Assembly (NCBI GenBank): GCA_037157565.1
Contig: JAZHRO010000002.1
Location: 77,550,001 to 77,614,000, forward strand
Length of the DNA stretch: 64,000 bases
DNA from: Thalassia testudinum
Lineage: Eukaryota; Streptophyta; Magnoliopsida; Alismatales; Hydrocharitaceae
Reading direction: 5' to 3'
Shown here one piece after another: positions 20,531 to 32,630 of the stretch (position 1 is its first letter; each line of letters opens with the position of its first letter). Under the pieces are notes generated by a model. That model made no database searches, was not told the DNA's origin, and saw only the letters and a program-made list of their open reading frames with translations. The translations under genes were made by a program, and so were the position numbers.

Positions 20531-22215
20531 TCATATAAAAGGTAGGTTTGATTTACAAGGTTCAAATGTCCACTTAACGTTCAGCTCAGAAAAATAATCA
20601 ATTATTTCGAGCTTGCGTTGCACGTGAAAGATATAGTAAGGGTCTTGGTAGAAAGTAGGTGGTTTTAGGTCAATAGGAACCCTGAGATCCAAAATCAAAG
20701 TTCCCTCAGAATTAGCTTCCCAGATTTTTAATTCCAACTTCCTATCCTCTGAAATCAATGTTTTTGGGACCTCCAAATCGTTGTACACCCCATCTAAAGT
20801 ACCCAAGTCCAAAAATCATGGCTAAATCAAGATTGACTTGGGCATAATGATCTCAGAAGTTAGCTCTTCGGGGTGTGGATGAGGAATGGGACTATTGATT
20901 GAAGCTTCTAGTAAATGAGGATTCGAATCCTCCAAGTTAGCCCCAACCAAATCCAAATGAATGGGCTATCAAATGGTTCATCAGATTCCTCAAGCCCGTT
21001 TGTTTCACTAAAATCATCTTCCTTATGCTCAAGTGAGACTTCACTAAGAGATTCTTCATCCTCAGAGTCAAAGAATTCATGATCCTCATTTATATATGTC
21101 TCAAAATCATATGTCATTTCATGGTCCTTGGAGACATTTTTCGTCATTCCCTGGCTCTAGGATCTCCGGTGAGAAACTCGATTCATCCTCAAAGGGTTAC
21201 TCTAGATCAACCTGGTCATCTCCCATCTCAGAATATGTATCCCCCCCAACAGGCACCTGAGCGGGTTCAGACATTGGCTCTCCTGAAGGGGGTTCATCTT
21301 GAGAATCATCCCAAGATTTGACTAGGGCAACCACAAATTTTATCCTCAACCTCGATAATTTCCCAAGAAAAAACTCACCCAGGTCCCTATCCCTAACACT
21401 TTGGAGCAAATCCAATAGATAACTATTAAGTTCATCAATCATTTTGATCATAGGCTCCAATGCTTTAGTGCATGGTGTTGACTGAGCTTCTAAAGATTGT
21501 ATAGTGTTCCTCAAATTAGCCAACACCCTATCTTGGATCTGGTTCACTTGAATCGACTGGTTCGGTTCAGGTTTGGGTGGGTTCGAGTTAAATCTAGGGG
21601 AGTCAAGATGTCGAGGTTCTCGGGTCCCTCCCTGATAGTAAGTCGTTTCAGGTTGTTCAAAGGATGGTGATGACTTATTTTCAATGGAATACTAGGGAGG
21701 GTAGTTGTTATAATCAGCATATCCTTCCTGATTGTAGATAAGGTTGGTTTTGTCATCAAAGGATGGAGATCCATAATCATTGTAGGTTTAGGAAGGATAG
21801 TAATCATAGTCTTGTTGTCCAGGGTTAGGCCCTGGACACTGAGGTCTGGATTCGTATCCCCAATCAAAGTTATCCCAGCTAGTGGATGGGTAATTACAAG
21901 TCAAGTCAGGATAGTAATCATCTTGGGGATAAGTGGTGGTGAGAGGATAGGATTGGAAATGTGTGTAAGATGTGGAAGGGTACATGGTGAAGTAAGGAAA
22001 GAAATCAGAAGAAAAAGGAGCCCTAGAATACAAACAATCAATCATGTCCTTAAGTGGATTAGCCTAAAGACCTTCAGACTCTCAGGACCCATCTTGAGAT
22101 TATAAATGATTTGGTCTACTTTTATTCGGTCAATCCAACCGATTAGAAGGAGGGACTGGGGAGAAGGTTCTTCCTTTGGCTTACACCTCCGATTCCTAGT
22201 GTAACCCCCAGCCAT
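20531..22215 (-). pseudogene. E5 Tyr/Asp/Pro-rich family-specific frame (gag position)
   Basis: A possible start ATG at 22215 opens a 58-codon frame (MAGGYTRNRRCKPKEE...) that ends in TGA overlapping the ATG of the next frame at 22045. That frame runs to about 21197 with only two TAG stops, at about 21790 and 21690. Its N-terminal half is rich in Tyr, Pro, Ser and Asp (for example DDYYPDL, GYESRPQCPGP). The middle (21547-21350) is a likely helical stretch (VLANLRNTIQSLEAQ...), followed by an acidic tail. Two further acidic frames lie at 21147-20908 and 20812-20531. None matches gag, protease or pol motifs visible elsewhere in the window. It may encode a Gag-like or accessory protein; function is unknown. 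Confidence 0.55.
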
Positions 22216-23222
22216 GGTCGTTTGACACTACTACCCTAGCTAGACATCAGATGGACCAGCAGAAGCAGATTTATCGAAGAGAATCTCAGTCTGAGCCCCA
22301 AAGAGTGAATCAATGCTTAAGGCCAACGTCTACTCGATTTTAATTAGGCTTGGGATGATTGTGCTCTTGGAATGTGATGGGCCCTTTTGATGGGTTGTGC
22401 CCTTAATGATCAGTTAAAATGTGTGTGCATGCACAACCAAGGTTTTCAAACAAGGTTATTTGATGATGTGTCTTTTAGGATTTAACCTTGTTTAGTAGCT
22501 TTTAGGGTTTAATTCTTAGGTTGGTTCAATCAAGGTTTAGTAGAACACTCTAGGTTTTACAAGCACTGGTGATGATGTATTCCTTTAGAAATCAAAGAAA
22601 AAATGTGGAGTGCCTGGTTCAGCCCTAAGAATCAACCCTAAGTGGTAAGCTACTTGATGGATCACTTTTATTTTGAGTGGTGTAGTCCAAACAGTTCAAG
22701 TAATTGGCCTATTGCACCACTTAGTTAAGGAACACAGAAATGTTTGACCTATTCAGATTTCTACTCACTTATTTGTGTTTTGAGTTGAAGTGTACTGGAT
22801 CCACAGGTCGATCCTGGTTAAGTGGTAGAATCAAAGTGATTGTGTGCCTTAGGATAAGAAGTTGTAGGAGTTAAGTGTGTAGCTTTCAGTTAAATCCCAC
22901 AAGTGAAGAATATTTTTGTATTTTTTTTTATATATGTGGGTGGGTGAGGTAAGTGAAGTGACAATCAAGCAACCAAAATCTACCCTAGGGTTTATGCAAG
23001 CACCTAACTTGATTTGGGTTTGAGTTATAAGGTTATGAAATGAAAACTAAGGTGGCGGTGGTGGGGGTACACTTACAAAACTTTCATCTGCACTTTTCTC
23101 CTATCTAACCACTCTGGCCTACCTCAGATGAGTACATGCAATCATAGTATGATTAGAGATAAAGTGAGATAAAAGTTAGGTAAGGTGGAAAAACACGGGA
23201 GAAAAAACAAATAGCATTGCCT
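22216..23222 (-). other. E5 leader
   Basis: Between the primer-binding site and the first ATG; no recognisable RNA gene or domain. Confidence 0.5.
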
Positions 23223-23243
23223 CCCCAGCAACTGTGCCAAAAT
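23223..23243 (-). promoter_or_regulatory. Primer-binding site of E5
   Basis: Minus strand ttttggcacagttgctgggg follows the 5' LTR end (...cgcttgatca) with no gap. It resembles the Ty3-type site TGGCGCCGTTGCCGGGGA, complementary to a tRNA 3' end. Confidence 0.75.
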
Positions 23244-24584
23244 GATCAAGCGTATTTCGCGAATTCAAATTTGGGTTTGGAGGACCCATCGTCATAGCTC
23301 CCAAAATGCATCCATCAAATAAAATTTATAACTGAAACTCGAGATGAGTCCTAGGTTGAAGATGGGGAGGCAAACATTTGATTTTGAAAATCCGCATTTC
23401 GCTTTTATTTGTTTTTGGTCATTTTTATCTTTTCTATTTTTTTTTTGTTTTTAGCAAGCAAGAGTTCAGGTCGATGAATTCTAGCTAATCTACTTGCAAA
23501 AAAATAAGAGAGAGAGAGAGAGAGACAATCATCCATTCATGAACAACTATTTGTTACATCTACAAAAGCAGAAAATCTACACTACGAAAGCAAAAAATAG
23601 AGAGAGGTGAGAGAAATCCCCCTCGACGGTCGCTCGGAGGACAACTCGCTCTGATGTTGCCTGGAGGAAGGTGGTGAGGAGTGAGACGTAGGAGGACATA
23701 AACAGAGGATGGAGGATGGGGCAGGATGGCGTCACTGCAAGGATCTTCTTCCCGAAGGGCAGTGAGAGGATGACCACGGGATGCTTCAAAAAGGAGGATG
23801 AGAGGTGGGAAAAATATTTGGTTTTCTACTCTAGAGGAGCATCCTGGGCTTGGGATAACCCTCTCTGGAGCCTTAGAGGTGGTGAGAGGAAGAAAGGAAG
23901 AGATGAAGAAAAATGGGAGGGGTAAGGGTCCTTTTATAGTTGAGGAAAGAATCAAATTCGTATACAGGACATTTAGTGACGGTCATAAACGTTGCTGAAG
24001 ATCCACCACAAACATCGCTGAAGACAGCCCACACACCCATGCTACTGCTCTGCTGGCATGTGCTATGCACCTACGTGCACTACCGCTGCACGTGCGTGCA
24101 CATGGGTGGCTTGGGTTGCACCACATGGCACAATCTGGGCCGTCCATCTTCTTTTCCTTATAGGGGCAGCTACAAAGGTCGAATTAAGTCAATTTTCACG
24201 CCGTTGGGCTACGATTGTCGACCTGAATCCATCCGCGTGGTCAGATTTGTCATTTAAAGCTCCTAATTATGTCACCTAATCCCTTGGCCATTGATCTTCC
24301 TCGAACTGCATATGGTACTACGAGACTCCAATAGAGGTGATTTCATAGGTGTTGGACTCCGATCGTCATCTTGGTCAGATCCGTATGGTCGAATCATCAA
24401 TCCGAGGCTCTAAAATAAATATCCTTCTCTCCTGACCACAAAAAGGATGCAATTAACCTAAATTATATACTACTCTAAATGCAGAATGATGCATGCTATG
24501 CAATATTTATAGCATGAAATGCAAATCTAAGCCTAGGAACATGCATGAATAAGTATTTTACCCTCAATAATTATGTCTACATCA
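23244..24584 (-). mobile_element. 5' LTR of E5
   Basis: 1341 bp, matching 15005-16392 throughout; carries the TATA box and an AG microsatellite near 23509-23525. Confidence 0.9.
23930..23939 (-). promoter_or_regulatory. TATA box, E5 5' LTR
   Basis: Minus strand CTATAAAAGG then ACCC; the likely Pol II promoter of E5. Confidence 0.7.
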
Positions 24585-25536
24585 TATAGTAATTCACCTC
24601 TTATTATGGTCAAGGGACAGGGCAATATTTATCTGGGCCTCGGATTGAAGATCCAACCAAATAGATCTGATCAGGGCGATGATTGGAGTCCAACACCTCC
24701 GAGATCGCTCCGATTGGATGTCCTTAGCACTAGATGTAGTCTGGGGAAGATCAGAGGTCAAGGGACATGGTGGTGCAAATCTTTGCCTCAAATGACAAAT
24801 CTAACTGCAGGGATGGGTTCAGATCAACGATCGTAGCCTAACGATGTGAAAATCAGTTCAATCCGACAACTATTGCACCGCCTATGATCAATAGATGACG
24901 GAAGGCCCAGATGGCACCACGGAGCGCCACCTAGATTGCCCATAGGCATCCACAGCACTCCCTCTTCGTCCGAGTGGTCAATCTCCACCACTAGATTGAC
25001 ATCCAACAGTCGAGAGCACCTGGCCATCAATTGCATCTTCTCGAGATTCCACACTGGTGGTGCATTGGCTAGCTCCTTTGTTTGCAAACTCACAGCACGA
25101 GTTTGAGAACTGATGCACATCCAATTCGCTACAGAGCATGCCCAATTGAAATTGGAGTGTTTGATGGCGATCGAGCAGGTAATGTAGTAGCAACGTGGTG
25201 CCTCTCGAGCATCGGATGCACATGCATACGATCACACGAGATCTCGCTCATGATTTGACATGCGGCGGATGAGGTGCGATCTCGAGCGTGAAATCTCTAC
25301 CATCCAACGCTAATCAAACAGTCGAAGATGTGCGATGCTTGGTGTGTGTGCATTATATGCTAAAGAGAAAGAGGAGTAAGTGTGGCATAATGTGGAGTGT
25401 AGGATCGTGATTGCATGACCCTCATTAAACGCGTGCCTTCAGCAATGCTCATCCATAATGAGTCTTATAAACGTCACTAAAGGCCCTAAATTAATTTTAG
25501 CCCTTGGAAAAGGCATTTTTACCCCCATTCCTACCC

Positions 25537-25546
25537 CTATAAAAGG
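25537..25546 (+). promoter_or_regulatory. TATA box of S2
   Basis: CTATAAAAGG on the plus strand within the right piece of S2, agreeing with its plus orientation. Confidence 0.65.
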
Positions 25547-26208
25547 CCTACCCCTCCCACACATTTCACTATCCCTTTCTCTCTTTTCTCACCTCCTCCA
25601 AAGCTCTATGAGCTGGTCCCATACCCGGGATAATCTACAAGAGCTAGAGTAAAATAATTTTGTCCATCGTCTCACCCCCTTCAAGGAGCATCCTGTGGTT
25701 CTCTTCTTGCCACTATTCGAGAAGTGGATCTCACTGCGACACTGCCCTACTTCATCCTCCATCCTCCAACCCCACTCTCCATCATCTAGCATCTCACCAC
25801 CCTCTTCCGAGAGTTCTGTCAACATGGCTCGTCCTCCAAGCATCCATCAAGGGGGATTTTTCTCATCCCTATCTTTTTACTGCTTTTTAGTGTAGTTTTC
25901 ATTTTTACAAGTAGTGTAATGAACATATGGTTATGAATATTTTTTCACTCGCTGTCTCTCTTTTCTCTGAATTATTCTCTCTTTTCTATTATTTATTCTT
26001 TAAGTAGTTTAGCTTGTGTAGATTAAATTCAACCAGTTGATCTAAACATGATTTTTAATCAAACATTTGCCTCCCTGTATTCGACTCAGGACTCACCAGA
26101 GTTTCGATTATAAATTTTATTTGGTAGCGAATTTTCTTACGAATTTTACAACGACTCAGGTTTTCTAAACTCAAATCTTTTCGCATCGAAATCTCGCTCG
26201 TCACACCT

Positions 26209-27168
26209 GAACCAGTACAAGGTGCTTACATGCTCCCAGTAGGATATTTAGATATCCTAAGAGACAAGCAATGAGGAGACGATATTTTATTACGCATCTT
26301 TGAGGGGAGTATTTTTCATTCCACCTGTCTATGTCAGGAACTCGTCCAATCAACTTGTGTCTTCGAGCCACTCCTATGCCAGATCTTCAGGAAAACCTTT
26401 TTCAAAATAGAACACTTTTGGCATTGAATTTCACTAAGCACATTGAACCAAACTGGTGTGTGATTTTTAGGTGCTTAGGTTACCAAGTCCCACAAACCAA
26501 AGGGTAGGCAATGGGGCCAAATAATCCCTGAGCCTTAGACTTAATACATCTACCTCGCACTTTCCTCAACCTCTTGAGGATTAATCTAGATCTTAACAAA
26601 TACGTGAGTGTTTAAGCCCTAGAATAGGCCCAAGAGGCCTAAGGTCGGTATCCATCACTAATCTCTTAAGTTTTAGCCTTTCAGATCTTAATTTATCATT
26701 CGATCCAGCGTAGAACTTAGGTAAGTTCCATACTCCATTACAGGGACTACTACATTTTTTCTTTTGTTTGCTCTTTTTTCTCTTTTTTTCTTTTTTTTCT
26801 TTTTCTCTTCTTCCTCAATTTTTAACTCATCTCTCAAAAATTTCCTCTCTTTGTCTCCATTTTTTTTGAAATCATTGAAACCCCTCCATGAATCGAATTT
26901 CACAGCGTTTTGCACTTTAATACCCCCCATGCCTAAGATTTGCAACATCCTCATTGTAAATTAGGTGGGTTCGAGCTCAGCTTAAATCATACATTAGAAC
27001 AGGTTTGTTGGGTGGCGAATGGGTCGGGATGATTGTTGCAGACAATTTCAAGCTTTGATACAAGTATCAAAGTTGGAGTCGACTGCTCTAATAGACGAAC
27101 CCTAAAGTGCAATATGATTTTAGCTTAGAGATAGGCTAGAAGAGTCTTGGGTTTTTCAAAATGACGAG
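26209..27168 (-). other. E4 non-coding 3' region, right part
   Basis: It matches E1 2950-3897. It includes the internal polypurine-like block at 26921-26937 and a T-rich stretch at 26750-26870. Confidence 0.7.
26921..26937 (-). promoter_or_regulatory. Internal polypurine-like block, E4
   Basis: Minus strand cttaggcatggggggta. With S2 and E5 removed it lies about 1.31 kb from the terminal tract. Confidence 0.55.
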
Positions 27169-29691
27169 TTGCCTCCCGTTAAGCGCTAAGTTTAACGACA
27201 TCAGCTAGGCGCAATGTGGCTTAAGGAGAATGGAGATCAAAAGATACTGCAGCCATATTTGAATCGGTGAGTTTGAGGAACAGTTTGAGTCTCTATCCAT
27301 TCACAACAAATGGTTATGAGTCATGACTAAGTTCATTGGTTTCGACAGCTCCATTTCCGAAGATTCGTCGGACGAGAAAAGGTCTGATCCATTTTGATCT
27401 TAGCTTCCCTGGAAAGAGCTTGAGCTTGGTATCAAAAAGGAGCACTATTTGACCAAGATGGAATGATTTTCGTAATATGTGCCTGCCATGGAAGGCTTTG
27501 ACCCACTCTTTGTAAATACGCGAGTTCTCGTACACATCATTGCATAACTCCTCTATCTCACTCACTTGCCACCGATGGTGGATTCTAGCCTTCATGAGAT
27601 CTAGATTGCACTTCTGTACTGCCCAGTAGGCTTTGTGCTCCATCTCTTCGGGGAGGTGACATGTCTTCCCGTACACGAGCTTGAAGGGAGACATTCCTAG
27701 CTAGGTCTTATAGGCGATCCTATAGGCCCACAAGGATTCCGGAAGTTGGGTTGACCAATCTTTCTTATCAGGCTGAACAGTGACCTGAAGGATTTTCTTG
27801 ATCTCCTAATTGGATAACTCAACCAATCCATTAGTCTAGGGGTGGTAAGGAGTCAAGATACGGTGCGACACCCCGTACTTTTTCATTAGGGACTGGAAGT
27901 GCACATTCATAAAATGAGACCTACCATCTTTTGTTCTTATGGGGACGGCTTCGATCCATTTCGAGACGTAGTCGATAACAAGTAAGATGTACTCGAAGCT
28001 GTTAGATCCTAGGAAGGGTCCCATAAAATTGATTCCCATATGTCAAAGATCTCACACACAATAATCGGATTCACGGGCATTATATCGCATGGGCCCATGT
28101 TGCCGAGGGTTTGACAATGAGCACATGCCTTACAGTAGGATTATGCATCTTTGAACATTATGGGCCAAAAGAACCCACATTGGAGGATCTTCACTGTGGT
28201 TTTACACCTAGAGTAATGGCCACTACAAGCCTAGTCATGGCAAAATGAGATGACATCATTGACCTCATCATCGGGAATGCATCCTTGGATCACTTGGTCA
28301 TTATCGATGTGAAATGAATACGAATCTTCCCAAACATAGTTCTTGGCATCAGAAATCAGCTTGTCCCACCAGGAGGTCTCCAAATTAGGTGGAACTTTCC
28401 CTGTAACCAAGTAATTCACGATATTGGTGAACTAGGGAAGTCCATCAATGGCCAAGAGATGCTCATCCGGAAAAAGCTTAGTGATAGGTCCGGATAGGTC
28501 AATGATCGAAGAAGGAAGGCAAGACAAGTGGTCAGCTACCACATTCTGCTTTCCTACCTTGTCATGAATTTTAAGATCGAATTCTTGCAATAGCAAGATC
28601 CAAGAGATTACTCTAGGTTTCGTATTCTTGTTCGTAAGCAAGTGCCTCACCACAATGTGATCCAAGTAAATGATGACATAGGATCCCAAGAGGTATTATA
28701 TGAATTTCTCCAAACCAAATACTACTACCAACAGCTCTTTCTCTATAATCATGTAATTACGCTAAGCCTCGTCCAGTGTCTTGCTAGCATAATATAGAAC
28801 CACTGGTTTCCCATCAATTTTCTACCCTAACACTACTATTGCGTAGTTAGACGCACCACACATGATCTCGAAGGGTTCCAGTCAGGGGATTATAGGATTG
28901 GTGCTTGGGTAACTTGGTCACGCAAGATTTCGAATGCGTGAATGCACTCACTTGTCATCTCACAAGGCGTGTCCTTTGATTGAAGATTCGTTAAGGGGCT
29001 CGTGATCTTTGGGAAATCAGATATGAATCGACGATAGAATCCGACATGCCCCAAAAATGATCTAATGTCTTTAACAGAGGAAGGCACAGGTAATTTGGAA
29101 ATCAGATTCACCTTGGCTCGATCAACTTGGATACCTCTCTCAAAGACAAGGTGTCCAAGCACACTGCCCTCAGGATCAATAAAGTGGCTCTTTCCCAGGA
29201 GAGAACCAGGTTCACTTCGATGCACCTTTGGAGGATCTGGACCAAGTGTAGGAGGCAATCATCGAAAGATTCACCAAAAATCGAGAAGTGGTCTACGAGG
29301 ACTTCAAGGTATTTACCTACCATATCAGAGAATATGGCTAGCATGCACCACTGAAAGGTGGCAGGTGTGTTGCAAAGCACAAATGGCATCTTGCGGAATG
29401 CGTACGTACCGTAGGGCAAGTAAAGGTGTTTTGTTCTTTATCTTTGAGATGGATTTCCACTTGATTGTATTCAGAGTACCCATCTAGGAAACAAAAAAAT
29501 TGATTTCCCACCAGTTTCTCGAGAGTCTGAAACAGGAGCAAGAAATGATCTTTCTTTGTGGTGGCATTCAATTTCCAATAATCTATGCAAACTCTCCATG
29601 AGTTCACAATTCAAGTCGAGATGGTTCTCCAGATTCAGTCGTAATCATGGTAAGCCCTACCATCTTAGGCACAACTTGGATGGGGCTCTAA
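27169..29691 (-). pseudogene. pol: E4 pol: RT, RNase H and integrase remnant
   Basis: Reading right to left: RT from SPIQVVPKMVGLT (about 29680) through CNTPATFQWCMLAIF (29370). The active-site motif that is FMDD in E6 and E7 reads LVDH (about 29300), so a catalytic Asp is lost. The RT-RNase H connection (LGHVGFYRRFISDF, about 29040) and the RNase H tail ([19 protein letters not shown], about 28600) follow. In the integrase core the first Asp is Asn (GINFMGPF, about 28030). A deletion of roughly 30 codons between PIRTKD and GRSHF (about 27930) removes the second Asp region. GPF reads RPF near 27400. There are multiple stops. It was originally a polyprotein for reverse transcription and integration and is now inert. 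The pol-tail box is at 27169-27210. E6 interrupts it at 29691. Confidence 0.88.
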
Positions 29692-30449
29692 TGAGAGACT
29701 CATCATGGCTCTTAATTACACCTAATTAAGTAATTTTGCTAGTTAATTAGCTAAGAATATACTTAATACAGGGTTAATTAAACTATAGAGGATTAAATAA
29801 GGACCTTCAAAATAAGTTAAAAATACTAAATTAAATAGCATTTAATATTAATAATAATCTAATTAATAATTTGGACTCAAATATTAAACACTTAGCTACT
29901 TACTTAATATTTAAACTTAATTAATTTTATGACCTAAGTACTTAATTAACTTAAGTAAATATAGCTAAAAAGGGAAAAAACATAAATTCAAGGAATGAAT
30001 ATAATATTTACCTTATTTATAAATATATAGAAAAAGTTGAGAAAGAAATAAATTAAAATAAGCCTAAAAGGTCACTGTTTTGTTTAGGTCCTTAGTTTCT
30101 ATGTCAATTGAGTCCTTTTCCTACAACTAGGTCCTTAGTTTTTATTGTGCATAGATTCCTATGTGGACAGCTTCCTTCGTCTTCTTCTTATTCTTCTGCC
30201 TCAGCCTTGGACAGTCGAGGAGGTCTAGTGCTCACATCGTCTAATTACCTTCCATCTCATGTTAGAACTTCTCTACCTTTGCCGCTATCCTTCCTCTCAC
30301 CTTCATCTTTTCATCCAATAGCTCCGATCCTCTCTAGCCCAACAAACTCCAGCATGGTGACTTCATCCTCGCCGGAGACGAAGGCCTCTAAACCAATGTA
30401 CCTGGAAGCGATTGCGTCTAGATACAACCCCCCTACCCCTCTCCGTCAC

Positions 30450-30459
30450 CTATAAATAC
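30450..30459 (+). promoter_or_regulatory. TATA box of E6 LTR
   Basis: ctataaatac followed by a pyrimidine-rich stretch; consistent with a Pol II start in the LTR. Confidence 0.6.
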
Positions 30460-32588
30460 CCACCTAGACCTCCGATCTCGGGGAGCGACTCCCTACCCTC
30501 TTCCCCCACCGAGACACTCAATAGGATATTCGTCAACAACCTCCAGCGACTTCTACCTCCCTTCCTTCGGACTTCTTCGAAGCCCTGACCACCTTCCAAT
30601 CTCCGCCTTCCTCCACCTCACCTAGCAACAAGGTTGCGCCGTCGGCGTCTTTCCTCTACTCGATATATTCCTCTTTACCGGAGCTCTTCCTCGACCCTCT
30701 AATTTATTCCTCCATCACGATCCTTCGACGGAGTCTTCAAACCTCCTTCGTCCAGGTAACAGTAGAATTAGGACCCTAGATTAGTGTAGATTAGTTTGGA
30801 TTAGTTAGTTAGATAGTTAGTGTAGCCAAATGATTTGAATTCCGTCATCTTCCTCAGCTCTGGCAAGTTCCTTGAGCTCGTCAGGAGCTTCTTTTTGTCC
30901 TTTAAATCCATCGATCATACTCCACATCTTCTCGCGATCATTTCTACTTCATTAATTAAATGATTATATCACCTTATCGCCTAATTCACTACACCTCCAC
31001 CGAAGACCTCCGCTGTCCATGGCGGAGGCTCTCTAGCATAGATCACATGTATTAGGGGCCCTTCATCATCTTTACACCATTTCAGGGCCTCGATCCTATA
31101 TCTAATCCACTTTATTACTCAACATACGAGGAACACCTAATTTCACTTCAACCTCCTGAGTTCGCTGTCAACGGTGACTCAAGAGGAGTTCTTGCACCTA
31201 ATCACGCACTCCTACACCGCCACTCGATTCCCCTGATCTTTCCCCTCACTCAATTAAGTGAGAGGGTCACTATTGAGTTCAAGCAAACTCAATAGATTAT
31301 CTTATTGATTCATTGATAAATCTTTTAGTTTAACCTCCAATTACGAAAATTAAGAAGTTCCTCAGGTTTTTTGAGACTCTAAGAGTCAATTGAGGCCATT
31401 CTTGGTCTGTTTAATGGACATTTCAGTTCTAGTGAATCTGAACGGTATTCACCAGAGCTTCGGTGAATTAGAATACAAACCACAACCTTCAGAACTCTCC
31501 GAGAGGCTCTAGTTCGATTCTTTGTGGTCTAAGGACAGGAAGTCACTGATTGGACTCGAGTTTATTGCTGAAAGCTCTCTATTGAACTCCGTCTTCTCCA
31601 ACTCCAGTAGAGTTGGAGAGACACAGCCTTTAGAGCTTAGATTCTGGAAAGAAGTTCTAAAGCAAGAACAAACTCCAAAGAATCTATTCTAGGCTTTAGT
31701 TAGGTATGATAACTCTTGATTTAATATGTCGAATAAGCTACCTTTAGAACTCAGGCGATGAGTCTGGGAACACCTCTAGAGCTATCAAAACTTTAATTTG
31801 AGATGCGCAACAGCTTCCTGAGGTTTAATAAGTTTATATTAGGTCTTTAATTTGAATTTGTGGAGTCTTGTTTTAAAAGTCCACCTTCGAGCTCTTTCGA
31901 TCAACCCTGAGTTCAATCTGAGGTTCAAAGGATTGAATCTGAGATTTAAAGCATTATTTGAGTTTCTGGGGTGATTGCGAATCAATTCAAATTGATTTGA
32001 TGATTTTTAAACAAGATTTGAGGAGGATTCCTATATCTATACAATTTGGGTATTTTATTGAACCCAAAGTTGTTCTTGGGGTTTTCACTGAGATTTGGAG
32101 CTAAAAATTACTCAGATTAGTCCCTTTCGGTTCACTAAATTAGTTTAGATCAATTCTTGATGACTTAATCTATCTCTTGATCTGATCTAACCCTAAATTC
32201 TAAGTTTTGAGCATGAGATCAGAAGCCATGAAGCTTCTGAAGCTCTCCAGAGCTATGCAGATCTTCATTTCCATCCTAATTTATGCAGAATGATCCCTTA
32301 AACTCTCCTGATACCTCATTTGAGAGGTATTTCATTTCTGCAAGTCAAAAGACCTGAGATTGCACCCTATGAAGCTTACTTCTGAACATGGTGAAACAAC
32401 CATGTTTCTCCTCCAAATCTATTGATCAATCATGGTCCAATCATCAAATTGATGATCAAATTGTGTAGCTGATGCAAACAACTTCTAATCAAGCCTTTGT
32501 GTTCTCGATTTGGTCTAATGAGTCGATTGGAATCTTCATTTGAAGATTGGTCTGGACGCAACTGTGCACGAAGGAGGGGACAAGTTTA

Positions 32589-32630
32589 GTCCCACCTCGG
32601 GAAGAAAGGGTGCAATGCCTTGGTATAATA
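32589..32630 (+). promoter_or_regulatory. USE-like and TATA-like module in E6 LTR
   Basis: GTCCCACCTCG (32589-32599), one mismatch from the snRNA element RTCCCACATCG, then 24 bases, then TATAATA (32624-32630). It is on the transcribed strand of the LTR. A TG-rich run follows at 32710-32780. Confidence 0.5.

Larger units (their letters stand above)
15005..24584 (-). mobile_element. E5: complete non-autonomous LTR element, family alpha
   Basis: LTRs at 15005-16392 (3') and 23244-24584 (5') both begin TGAT and end CA on the plus strand. Target duplication TATAG occurs at 15000-15004 and 24585-24589. On the minus strand: primer-binding site (23223-23243), a Tyr/Asp/Pro-rich frame (22215-20531), internal polypurine-like block (20127-20142), 3' region interrupted by S3, polypurine tract (16393-16408). 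No RT, RNase H or integrase is present anywhere inside. In the last 132 bases of the LTR pair I count 6 mismatches. It was inserted into S2. Confidence 0.92.
14860..26203 (+). mobile_element. S2: solo LTR of family alpha, split by E5
   Basis: Left piece 14860-15004 starts TGATGTGTAC. The right piece (24590-26203) ends ...gctcgtca. Target duplication CACCT lies at 14855-14859 and 26204-26208. The left piece matches the reverse complement of the terminal 130 bases of E5's LTR; the right piece ends with a U5-like stretch (cctccctgtattcgactcag, then cgcatcgaaatctcgctcgtca) matching the inverted start of E5's LTR. Length without E5 is about 1.76 kb. No internal sequence is present, so it is a solo LTR in plus orientation. 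Confidence 0.9.
13312..29691 (-). mobile_element. E4: family-beta Athila-like element, outermost host of both nests
   Basis: E4 sequence lies at 13312-14859 and 26209-29691; the rest of the span is younger insertions. Minus-strand order: pol (29690 to about 27240), 3' region, polypurine tract, 3' LTR (13312-14258). The left piece ends at ...catggcacct (14859) and the right resumes gaaccagtac (26209); joined they follow E1 2946-2960 without a gap. RT is cut at about 29691 by E6, so 5' pol, gag and the 5' LTR lie beyond the window. The LTR's left end is lost at the junction with E3. Confidence 0.85.
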
